Positions 7,663 through 14,462 of a stretch of 37,102 nucleotides of DNA are shown here, one piece after another (within the stretch, counting starts at the first letter, position 1; each line of letters opens with the position of its first letter). The notes beneath the pieces were generated by a model, which saw only the letters and a list, made by a program, of their open reading frames with translations, was not told the DNA's origin and ran no database searches. The DNA lies in NCBI GenBank assembly GCA_020025255.1, contig JAHHSK010000011.1, forward strand, positions 1 through 37,102, in the 5' to 3' direction. The DNA comes from Ruthenibacterium sp. Lineage in GTDB: Bacteria; Bacillota; Clostridia; Oscillospirales; Ruminococcaceae. The position numbers and the translations under genes were made by a program.

Positions 7663-8709
7663 GAGCATTTTCAGCTCCCTGCGAAACACGCGGAACGCGT
7701 TCGGCAGGGTGTAAACACGGCGCAGCTCATCGGCATCGGCAAGCACAAAGCCCTGCGGGGGCACCGGCAGGGACGCGATGCACAAAAATCCGGTCATTTC
7801 CCAGATCCGGTGCGAAAACACATGCCGCGCATCGGGCATGGGGCGAATGGAATGCAGCGGGATGCCTGCGGCTTCAAAGCGTGTGCGCACTTCTTCGCCG
7901 GAAAGCGTCCCTTCCAGCAGATACGGCTGCCACAGCCCGGCAAGCAGCCCCTTGGCGGGGCGCTTTTGCAAAAGCACGCGGTTTTTATCTTCGTTCAGGA
8001 TGCACAGCACCGTATAAGATTCCACGGTTTTGGGCGCGGGCTTCGGCTTTGCGGGCAGCGTTTGTTCCAGCCCCGCCGCGCGGGCGCGGCATTGGCTGCA
8101 AAGCGGGCATTGGCTGCACAGCGGCGCACCGTTCGGGATACAGATCAGTGCCCCTAATTCCATAAGCGCCTGGTTGTAATCGCCCGCACGTTCGGGCGGC
8201 TGCATGCGCAGCACACGCGCTGTCATTTCTTTTTTTACCGATGCAAGCGTTATATCGCGCGCATCGCAGTAAAGGCGGGAAAACACACGCAGTACATTGC
8301 CATCCACAGCGGGGACGGCAAGGCCGAAGCAGATCGAGCCGATCGCACCGGCAGTATAGGCACCGATGCCGGGCAGCGCCAGCAGGGCATCATAATCTGC
8401 GGGCAGATGCCCGCCGTACTGCTGCATGACGATCTGCGCAGCTTTCTGCAAATTGCGCACGCGGCTGTAATAGCCAAGGCCTTCCCATAGTTTGTGCAGA
8501 CGTTCTTCACTGCATGCGGCAAGCGCAGCAATATCGGGCAGCTCCTGCACGAAGCGTTCGTAATACGGCAGCACAGCGTTCACGCGCGTCTGCTGAAGCA
8601 TGATTTCGCTTACCCAGACACGGTAGGGTGTCGATTCGGTGCGAAACGGCAGGATGCGGCGATTTTGTGCGTACCAGTCTAAAAGCGGGCGGGTGATATC
8701 GGGTTCCAC
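7657..8709 (-). CDS. mutY: A/G-specific adenine DNA glycosylase MutY
   Basis: The 350-residue base-excision repair enzyme removes adenine mispaired with guanine or 8-oxoguanine. Domain order: catalytic HhH-GPD domain with Glu35 in SEIMLQQTRV, the hairpin LPGIGAYTAGAI (112-123), and catalytic Asp136 in VDGNVLRV; a 4Fe-4S loop with Cys190, 198, 201 and 207; and a C-terminal Nudix-like domain (about 230-345) that reads 8-oxoG. The spacing of the first two cysteines is seven residues rather than the six of the E. coli enzyme. The start is GTG, 6 bases after AAAGGAG; no ATG is near. It is transcribed from an extended -10 promoter. Confidence 0.95.
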   Translation of the reverse strand: MEPDITRPLLDWYAQNRRILPFRTESTPYRVWVSEIMLQQTRVNAVLPYYERFVQELPDIAALAACSEERLHKLWEGLGYYSRVRNLQKAAQIVMQQYGGHLPADYDALLALPGIGAYTAGAIGSICFGLAVPAVDGNVLRVFSRLYCDARDITLASVKKEMTARVLRMQPPERAGDYNQALMELGALICIPNGAPLCSQCPLCSQCRARAAGLEQTLPAKPKPAPKTVESYTVLCILNEDKNRVLLQKRPAKGLLAGLWQPYLLEGTLSGEEVRTRFEAAGIPLHSIRPMPDARHVFSHRIWEMTGFLCIASLPVPPQGFVLADADELRRVYTLPNAFRVFRRELKMLL

Positions 8710-8741
8710 AAAATTCTCCTTTCCCGGGATTGGGTAATGTT

Positions 8742-8750
8742 ATCATACCA
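8742..8750 (-). promoter_or_regulatory. Extended -10 element of mutY
   Basis: On the minus strand TGG-TATGAT (8750-8742) forms an extended -10. No clear -35 is seen upstream. The same nonamer recurs in the promoter of the ECF gene. Confidence 0.5.
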
Positions 8751-8760
8751 CAAAATCGGC

Positions 8761-8796
8761 AAAATAAAAAAGCGGTGCACAGCCGCTTTTTTCTGT
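8761..8796. terminator. Bidirectional terminator after the ECF S-component gene
   Basis: AAAAAAGCGG (8766-8775) pairs with CCGCTTTTTT (8783-8792) around a 7-base loop. The T-run continues into TTTATTTTG on the minus strand, so it ends the ECF transcript. Confidence 0.85.
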
Positions 8797-8800
8797 GGGT

Positions 8801-9337
8801 TCAGGCTTTGGCCAGCACGCCGGTTTTTTCCAGCAGCAAAACAACCGGGGGCAAAAGCAGCAGCTGGATGCCGATGCCGGGCAGTGCGGTTACGAATGCC
8901 GCCGATACAAATGCTTCGAAGGAATAGCTGCCGGCGGAAAATACAAGCGCGTTCATCACGCCGTACACCGCACGCCCGAGCAGCATCGCGCCGATGAGCG
9001 GAAGGTAGATGTCGGCAAGGCGTTTGCCGGTGTGCACGGTGCGGCGCAGCACCCCCGCGATCAGCCCGTATGCGGCAAGCTCGCACAGCATGGCGGGCAG
9101 CACGGCGGCGGGCGGCATGCCGGTGATCAGGCTGGAAAGCACCGGCGTAAGCACGCCGCACAAAAGCCCCCCGAACGGGCCGCACAAAAGCCCCGAAAGC
9201 AGCACCGGAAGGTGCATCGGCAGAAGGATGCGCCCGGCGTTCGGAATGCCGTGCAAAGCGATCGGCAGCACAACGCCCAGCGCAGTGCAAAGGCCGGCAA
9301 ACACCAGCTGCTTTGTATCAAAACGTGTCTTTTTCAT
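8801..9337 (-). CDS. ECF transporter substrate-binding (S) component
   Basis: The 178-residue integral membrane protein has about five to six hydrophobic helices. It carries signature stretches of ECF S-components: FAGLCTALGVVLPIALH, then MHLPVLLSGLLCGPFGG and TGMPPAAVLPAMLCELAAYG. S-components bind a vitamin or other micronutrient and dock onto a shared EcfA-EcfT energising module, which is not encoded here. The ligand cannot be named from sequence. The start at 9337 follows GGGGAA; the ATG at 9358 contains the ribosome site. It has its own promoter and a structured leader that could switch between a terminator and an antiterminator, which fits control by the ligand. Confidence 0.8.
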   Translation of the reverse strand: MKKTRFDTKQLVFAGLCTALGVVLPIALHGIPNAGRILLPMHLPVLLSGLLCGPFGGLLCGVLTPVLSSLITGMPPAAVLPAMLCELAAYGLIAGVLRRTVHTGKRLADIYLPLIGAMLLGRAVYGVMNALVFSAGSYSFEAFVSAAFVTALPGIGIQLLLLPPVVLLLEKTGVLAKA

Positions 9338-9360
9338 TTGAAAAATTCCCCTTTCCATTT

Positions 9361-9471
9361 AAAAAAAGCTGCACAAAACAAAACCCTGCTTCATGCGGGA
9401 TGCTTTGTACAGCTTTTTAAAACGTTGTATTCAAAAATGTGCAGCGGCGATGTCTTCATGACATCGGATTC
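9361..9471 (-). promoter_or_regulatory. Structured leader with mutually exclusive hairpins (candidate riboswitch or attenuator)
   Basis: The leader of about 130 bases precedes the ECF gene. A terminator-type hairpin pairs 9418-9404 (AAAAAGCTGTACAAA) with 9377-9363, ending in a T7 run. An upstream segment GCTGCAC (9445-9439) is a perfect complement of GTGCAGC (9374-9368), which is the 3' arm of that terminator. In the terminator stem the only imperfect pair is G-U on the minus strand but A-C on the plus strand, so the minus strand is the working RNA. Two smaller hairpins carry the same sequence CATGAAG in and beside their loops (about 9466-9450 and 9398-9383). No known riboswitch class is recognised. 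Confidence 0.55.
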
Positions 9472-9477
9472 CTGTTT

Positions 9478-9506
9478 ATCATACCAGATTACGGCGCGCA
9501 GCACAA
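9478..9506 (-). promoter_or_regulatory. Promoter of the ECF S-component gene
   Basis: On the minus strand TTGTGC (9506-9501) and TATGAT (9483-9478) are 17 bases apart, and TGG before the -10 makes it an extended element. It overlaps the 3' end of the kinase gene. Confidence 0.65.
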
Positions 9507-10124
9507 GCTTTGCGGGCTGGAAAAATTGCCGGTATCCAGGATGCATCCGGCAAAAAGCTCCGGTCGGCAGACGGAAATGTAGCGTTCCTCCAATGGGATC
9601 CAGCGCGTTTCAAAATCGGCAAAGCGCGCTTTGCCCACACGCAGCAGCAGGCGGCTGCGCTGGATTTCGGGACGGCAGGTGACGAATACGCACCCGGCGT
9701 AAAAGCGTCGCAGCGCGGGGTGCAGCGCATAGCTGCCTTCCACAATGGCAAAAGGAACGGCAGGTGTGACGCACGGCTCGCCAAACGCCCCGATCCGGCA
9801 GGAAAACGGGCGAAAGCAGACATCCTGCCCGCGCAGGAACGGTTCGATCACTTCATGGCGAAAGCGTTCATGGTGTATGTTTTCGCCGGCGCCGGCAAGG
9901 CGAGCCGGAGTGCGCAGTTCCGGCGGCAGAAAAAAATCATCCAGATGAAATACCGGACAGTGCAGCGTTTGAGCCGCAAACGCCGCAAACGTGGATTTGC
10001 CGCTGCCGCAGCGCCCGTCTACGGCAAACAGCAGCGGAGCGTGCGCGGATGCTTTTTGCTGTATCTGCCGGGCAAGCTCCAGCGCCGGTGTGCAGCCGGA
10101 TGCATAATCGATTTCTTCTGTCAT
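9489..10124 (-). CDS. Uridine kinase-like P-loop NTPase
   Basis: The 211-residue cytoplasmic protein has a Walker A loop GRCGSGKST (37-45) and a following LDDFF motif with Asp62-Asp63. This is the pattern of the uridine kinase/phosphoribulokinase-like family that phosphorylates nucleosides or small sugars. VEGSYALHP near the middle corresponds to the usual EG strand after the substrate site. Many clostridial relatives are annotated only as (d)NMP or uridine kinase family proteins, so no symbol is given. The start at 10124 was chosen because GGGGGGAT precedes it and the P-loop then falls at the usual position; the longer open frame upstream crosses the promoter. It is divergent from the MFS gene. 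Confidence 0.8.
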   Translation of the reverse strand: MTEEIDYASGCTPALELARQIQQKASAHAPLLFAVDGRCGSGKSTFAAFAAQTLHCPVFHLDDFFLPPELRTPARLAGAGENIHHERFRHEVIEPFLRGQDVCFRPFSCRIGAFGEPCVTPAVPFAIVEGSYALHPALRRFYAGCVFVTCRPEIQRSRLLLRVGKARFADFETRWIPLEERYISVCRPELFAGCILDTGNFSSPQSLCCAP

Positions 10125-10157
10125 AAGGCGATCCCCCCGGAAAGAATAATTGCTTTT

Positions 10158-10186
10158 ATTGTAGCATGTGCAGCAGCGGGTGTCAC
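10158..10186 (-). promoter_or_regulatory. Promoter of the kinase gene
   Basis: On the minus strand GTGACA (10186-10181) and TACAAT (10163-10158) are 17 bases apart, with TG one base before the -10. Confidence 0.65.
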
Positions 10187-10244
10187 GCGCGCGGCGGGCA
10201 AAAAGAAAAAATATCAAAAAATGCATAAAAAGCAGCCGCAGCGG

Positions 10245-10273
10245 CTGACAAATCCCGGTTCGTATGCTATCAT
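10245..10273 (+). promoter_or_regulatory. Promoter of the MFS transporter gene
   Basis: CTGACA (10245-10250) and TATCAT (10268-10273) are 17 bases apart; TGC before the -10 makes it an extended element. Confidence 0.65.
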
Positions 10274-10335
10274 GACAAAGACTTCGGATTTTATAGCCCG
10301 GGATTCGGAATTGTGTTGAAAATGGAGGGAAGCGC

Positions 10336-11511
10336 ATGCGGCGCAATACACTGACTTTTGCTGCTTTTTTGATCCTGATGCTGACGCTTGGGGCAAGCGA
10401 CAGCCTGCGCGGGATCTTTTCGGCTGTTTTCAGCAGCCATTTCGCACTGAATGCCTCGCAGCTGGGGATCATCGTTACGGTAAGCTACATCGGCAATCTG
10501 GTTTTTCTGCTGATGGGCGGCGGGCTGATCGATCGCTGCGATAAAAAAAAGGCGATTTTGCTGCTGACAGCGGTGTGGGGATGTGCGGCGGCACTCTTTG
10601 CGTTTACCGATCGGTACAGCCTGCTTTTGATCGGCATGTTTTTTTCCATGGGGGCATCGACGCTGCTCAACACAACGCTCAATCTTTCCACACAGATGCT
10701 GTTTGCCTCATCGCCGGCTTTTTTTGTAAACCTGCTGTTTTTTGTACAGGGGGTCGGCACCACGGCAAGTCAATCGGTGCTTGGCCGCATTGCGGCGGGG
10801 TTTTCTTCGTGGCAGCAGGTCAATCGCCTGCTGCTGGTTCTGGGGGGCGTGTGTGCCTTACTGCTTGTGTTCGGTGCGTCACCGAAAGCCGAAGCGGCAA
10901 ACGAGCCGCATCCCGCGCAAAAGCAGGCTTCGATCCTGAAAAACAAGGCGGCATGGCTGCTGATCCCGGTGTTTGGCTTTTATTTCGTGGCCGAACATGG
11001 GCTGATGAACTGGCTTGTGGTGTACAGTGTGCAGGGGCTTGGCATGGATGCCGCCAAAGCGGCGGATTATCTTGCGCTGTTTTTTGGGGGCATCATGGCA
11101 GGGCGGCTTTTGTTTTCCCCGCTGGTGGATAAGCTTGGCATGATGCGCAGCATGCGCTTATTCGGCACCGCTTCGTGCATCGTGTATGTGGCGGGCGCGC
11201 TGGGCGGTGAAAAAACGATGCTTTTGTGGGCTCTTTCCGGCAGCCTGTTTTCCATTTTGTATCCCACGCTTGTCATGAGCATCGGGCGTTATTTCCCGGC
11301 GCATCAGGTCTCCGGTGCAGCCGGTACGATCATCAGCGCGGCATCGCTGTTCGATATCCTTTTCAATTTCGGCTTCGGTGCACTGATCGATGCCGTGGGC
11401 TACTATATGGGCATGCTGGTGCTGCCGGGCAGTGCGGTGCTGTTTGCGGTAAGTCTGCACCTGCTTTGCAAATTTGCGCCCGAAACGGCACAGGCCGATG
11501 TGCAGGGATGA
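10336..11511 (+). CDS. Major facilitator superfamily transporter
   Basis: The 391-residue protein has about 12 hydrophobic helices with a charged central loop at about 180-200. The first half contains the MFS motif-A-like loop GGGLIDRCDKKKA between TM2 and TM3, and the second half repeats it as SPLVDKLGMMRSMRL. The closest general resemblance is to the FucP/sugar-type permeases (SQLGIIVTVSYIGNL and GTIISAASLFDILFNFGFGALID). Such proteins exchange small sugars or metabolites with proton coupling, but the substrate is not readable here. GAGGGA lies 5 bases before the ATG. It is a single gene, divergent from the kinase. Confidence 0.85.
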   Translation: MRRNTLTFAAFLILMLTLGASDSLRGIFSAVFSSHFALNASQLGIIVTVSYIGNLVFLLMGGGLIDRCDKKKAILLLTAVWGCAAALFAFTDRYSLLLIGMFFSMGASTLLNTTLNLSTQMLFASSPAFFVNLLFFVQGVGTTASQSVLGRIAAGFSSWQQVNRLLLVLGGVCALLLVFGASPKAEAANEPHPAQKQASILKNKAAWLLIPVFGFYFVAEHGLMNWLVVYSVQGLGMDAAKAADYLALFFGGIMAGRLLFSPLVDKLGMMRSMRLFGTASCIVYVAGALGGEKTMLLWALSGSLFSILYPTLVMSIGRYFPAHQVSGAAGTIISAASLFDILFNFGFGALIDAVGYYMGMLVLPGSAVLFAVSLHLLCKFAPETAQADVQG

Positions 11512-11547
11512 AGGAGCCCGAAATCGGAGATAAAATTATAATTTTGC

Positions 11548-11575
11548 TTGCAATTTGTGAAAAATCTGATATAAC
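11548..11575 (+). promoter_or_regulatory. Promoter of the leucine-rich-repeat protein gene
   Basis: TTGCAA (11548-11553) and TATAAC (11570-11575) are 16 bases apart, about 90 bases before the start codon. The region just upstream is AT-rich and holds the palindrome AAAATTATAATTTT. Confidence 0.55.
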
Positions 11576-11665
11576 TGAAAGAGTTGTGATTTTTTGACAG
11601 CCCCCAGAGAGAACGCTGCGATGCACAGCAGGCGGCAGTCGATTCGGGGCGGAAAGGGAAAAAAT

Positions 11666-12679
11666 ATGGAAGAACAGGAAATGCAGGCGGCACAGCACGA
11701 GCAGCCGGAGGAGACGATCCAATCGAAAATCATCCGCACCGCGGTATCGGTTGCGGTTGCTTTGGGCGCGCTGGCGCTGTCGATTTTTTTATTCAACCGC
11801 GTGATGCCGGTGGGACAGGCAAAACTGGAAAATCCGGCGGTGGAAGCGGCGGTGCGCGAACAGCTGGGTCGGCCGCAGGGCAGGCTGAAAAAAAGCGATC
11901 TTGCCAAGATCACATCGCTGGATCTTGCAAAAAGCCGCATCGAAAGCATGCAGGAGCTTTCCGATCTGGCAAAGCTGCCGGAATTGAAGGAGCTGGATCT
12001 TTCGGAAAATAAGCTGGAAAATCTTGCGGGCATCGAAAAGCTGGCAAATCTGGAAAAGCTGGATCTGTATGGCAATGATTTGCAGGATGTTTCCGCGCTT
12101 TTCGGCATGAAGAAGCTGAAAAGCGTAATCGCAGCCGAAAATAAGCTGGACGCAGAGGATTTTGCACAGCTTGCCGCTGCCATGCCGTGGCTGGAGGAGC
12201 TGGATTTCAGCGGAGTGGAGCTTGGCGACATCGCGCCTGCCGCAGGGCTTGTCAATCTCAGAAAGCTGGCACTGCGGGAAGCGCGGATCAAGGATCTATC
12301 GCCGCTTGCCGGGCTTAGCTTGCTGGAAGAGCTGGATCTTTCGGAAAATATCGTGCGCGATCTTTCTGCCCTGGCACAGCTTTCCGCTTTGAAAAAGCTG
12401 GATGTTTCCGGCAATATCCTGCAGAACATCGCCCCGCTTGCCGGGCTTAGCCAGCTGGAAGAACTCAAGCTTTCCGATAATAAAATCAAGGCACTGGATG
12501 ATCTTTCCGATCTGAAGGCACTGCGCATCCTGGCGGTGGATAAAAACCAGATCCGCGATCTTTCGCCGCTGGCTGCCAATACGGCCTTGGAACAGCTGGA
12601 TATCACCAGCAATCCGTATGAAAGCACAGATCCGCTGCACGAGCTGAAGGTTTATTCCTCGAACGGGATCATCGGCTGA
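11666..12679 (+). CDS. Membrane-anchored leucine-rich-repeat protein (internalin-type repeats)
   Basis: The 337-residue protein has a short cytoplasmic N-terminus rich in E and Q, one transmembrane helix at about 22-44 and no cleavage site. About ten leucine-rich repeats of roughly 22 residues follow from about residue 83 to near the end (consensus L-x-x-L-x-x-L-x-x-L-D-L-S-x-N-x-I-x-D-L). This topology puts the repeats outside the cell, as in internalin-like adhesion or protein-contact modules, although no sorting signal is present. Neighbouring repeats are very alike even at the DNA level, suggesting recent duplication. ATG 11666 follows AAAGGGA by about 6 bases; the longer frame would start at a poor TTG. 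The partner is unknown. Confidence 0.82.
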   Translation: MEEQEMQAAQHEQPEETIQSKIIRTAVSVAVALGALALSIFLFNRVMPVGQAKLENPAVEAAVREQLGRPQGRLKKSDLAKITSLDLAKSRIESMQELSDLAKLPELKELDLSENKLENLAGIEKLANLEKLDLYGNDLQDVSALFGMKKLKSVIAAENKLDAEDFAQLAAAMPWLEELDFSGVELGDIAPAAGLVNLRKLALREARIKDLSPLAGLSLLEELDLSENIVRDLSALAQLSALKKLDVSGNILQNIAPLAGLSQLEELKLSDNKIKALDDLSDLKALRILAVDKNQIRDLSPLAANTALEQLDITSNPYESTDPLHELKVYSSNGIIG

Positions 12680-12711
12680 TGCCGAAGGAAATATGCACCA
12701 TATCGTAAAAC

Positions 12712-12749
12712 AGCAAAACGGAGTATACCGCGGTATACTCCGTTTTGCT
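12712..12749. terminator. Perfect palindromic bidirectional terminator
   Basis: A 38-base perfect inverted repeat has arms 12712-12730 and 12731-12749 (AGCAAAACGGAGTATACCG and its complement). The T-rich 3' arm lies on either strand. It separates the LRR gene from the converging DUF4091 gene. Confidence 0.85.
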
Positions 12750-12770
12750 TTGCCGGGTCAAGCGGGCGCT

Positions 12771-14420
12771 TTACCGGATAGAAGCGGAAGCAGAAAGCAG
12801 CTCCAGTTTTTGCAGCAGCTCCTCATATACACGTTCAAAAAAGGCCGGATCATCGTTGTAGTCGGAATTGCTGCGGAAGACCCGGCTTACCAGTTCGTCA
12901 TGTGCGGCCGGGGCGGTACGGCGCAGCAGCCCCAGCAGGGCCGCATCCTCAGCCCCGCGGCGGGCAGCCTCCATACGCATGCCGGGCCAAGGGCCGGTTG
13001 TGCCCGGGTATACGATAAAGGCATCTCCGCACGGAAAATTGGTGCCGATGCCGGTGTTATTGGGGCAGCTGGTCCCTTCAAACGGGTTCCACTGTTCGGA
13101 AAATTGATTGAAGCCCCAATGCAGAAAGCCGGAAATTCGATTTTTGGAGCAGCCCCAGAACAAAAGCCGGCCTTTTAAAACGGCAAAGTCAAGGAATCGG
13201 TTCAGCCAGTGGCCCTCCGGTCCGCAGCAAACATAGGTCCAAACTTCTTCGCCTAAATCGATCAGACGGTCGAATTCTTCCTTGTGTTGTTCATAGCCCG
13301 GAGTGCCGGGCACCCAGATGTCTACACCGCCGCGGAATTCGGCGGAAGATACGGCTTCGATCACGCGCACATCGGGCAGATAACGGCGAAGGATCGAAGC
13401 GGCAAGATAATACTGCTGCTTGCGGGGCTCCAGAGCTTCGGGCGGGCAGTGGATATCCGGTTCATCGTGGATATGGAATACAAGGTGTTTTTCCCAGCCG
13501 TGTTTTTTGAGGAAGCAGGCCAATGCCTGCACATAACGTACGGTTACAGCATATCCTTCGGGGGTGTCGATCGGGAGATCCGGTGCCATGGCACAGGTAA
13601 AGCGGCTTGTATACATATCAGGCGTGCCGTCCGGCCGCTTGCCGCGGCTGAGCAGCGGCCCGATTTCCAGTGTGGAAAAGCCTTCCTCGAAAAAACAGCG
13701 GATCACGGGTTCCAGATACGAAAAATCAAAACAGTACGGATCGCGCTGTACCACACAGCGTTCATCCTCCAGATTCAGGAAAAACTGCGTCTGATGCACA
13801 CGCCGCATGGCGCGGGCATATTGACGCACCATGTCATAAAATTCCGGGGTGCCCTCTGTAAGCCCGTGAAAGTATGCTATGGCGTGCAGATTGAACCAGT
13901 TTGTGACAGGAAAGGCATCCGCAGGGATCGTCACGTCATACACCCGCACTTCCAGTTCGCACCGATAGCTGCCCGCGTGCAGCACGGCGGTGTGCGGGCC
14001 TGCGGTGATATCGGCTGTGGGAATAAGGCACAAATACAGTGCGCAAAGCCCGTTTTCCGGTACCAGCGCGCCGTCCAGCGGTTCCAGACAATCGAATACC
14101 TCAAACGGAGCAAGGCGCGTGGCATATGCAGGCTTTTGTGCGGGGCGTTCCATAAGCACCATGGCTCCGCCCTGATCTTCTCCGTTTCCGGTGTTGTATT
14201 CCACGGGAATGCGACGCATGCGGAACCATTCGGCGGTAAAAGAATCGCTTTCCAGCGAAAGCGAAAGCGCGGCATCGCTGCGAATAAGAAGCTGGATGCC
14301 GGGTCTTGCATTTTTCGGCATGGCAAGGTGCAGCTGCTGAGGCAGTACAGAAAGCGGAGTGTCGGGATAGAAAAATTCTTCTCGGGCGCTGATCGCGCCC
14401 ATAAAAGCAGATTCAGACAT
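12771..14420 (-). CDS. DUF4091-domain glycoside hydrolase-like protein (GH123-like)
   Basis: The 549-residue protein has no signal peptide. An N-terminal beta-sandwich-like part (about 1-165) precedes a TIM-barrel-like domain with the adjacent acid pair Asp319-Glu320 in HIHDEPD. The C-terminal WTYVCCGPEGHWLN, LLFWGCSKNRISGFLHWGFNQF region is the DUF4091 signature. GH123 beta-N-acetylgalactosaminidases contain DUF4091 and use neighbouring Asp-Glu residues in substrate-assisted catalysis, so a beta-hexosaminidase-type activity inside the cell is the best guess. That is inference, since several DUF4091 groups are uncharacterised. AAGGAG lies 8 bases before the ATG. It is the last gene of the permease operon, 42 bases after the beta-helix gene, and ends at a palindromic terminator. 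Confidence 0.8.
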   Translation of the reverse strand: MSESAFMGAISAREEFFYPDTPLSVLPQQLHLAMPKNARPGIQLLIRSDAALSLSLESDSFTAEWFRMRRIPVEYNTGNGEDQGGAMVLMERPAQKPAYATRLAPFEVFDCLEPLDGALVPENGLCALYLCLIPTADITAGPHTAVLHAGSYRCELEVRVYDVTIPADAFPVTNWFNLHAIAYFHGLTEGTPEFYDMVRQYARAMRRVHQTQFFLNLEDERCVVQRDPYCFDFSYLEPVIRCFFEEGFSTLEIGPLLSRGKRPDGTPDMYTSRFTCAMAPDLPIDTPEGYAVTVRYVQALACFLKKHGWEKHLVFHIHDEPDIHCPPEALEPRKQQYYLAASILRRYLPDVRVIEAVSSAEFRGGVDIWVPGTPGYEQHKEEFDRLIDLGEEVWTYVCCGPEGHWLNRFLDFAVLKGRLLFWGCSKNRISGFLHWGFNQFSEQWNPFEGTSCPNNTGIGTNFPCGDAFIVYPGTTGPWPGMRMEAARRGAEDAALLGLLRRTAPAAHDELVSRVFRSNSDYNDDPAFFERVYEELLQKLELLSASASIR

Positions 14421-14462
14421 AAGAAAATCTCCTTGTGTATGGAAATGGATTTGGCAGACGGA

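Noticed and set aside
7835..8142. Seven-residue spacing in the MutY iron-sulfur loop as a novelty
   Set aside because: A C-x7-C-x2-C-x5-C loop with the IPNG turn is, to my recollection, common in clostridial MutY proteins.
9337..9471. THF, preQ1 (I and II), TPP, FMN, cobalamin or guanidine-II riboswitch in the ECF leader
   Set aside because: I compared the leader by eye with the core sequences I remember for these classes and found no match; it is reported only as an unclassified switch-like leader.
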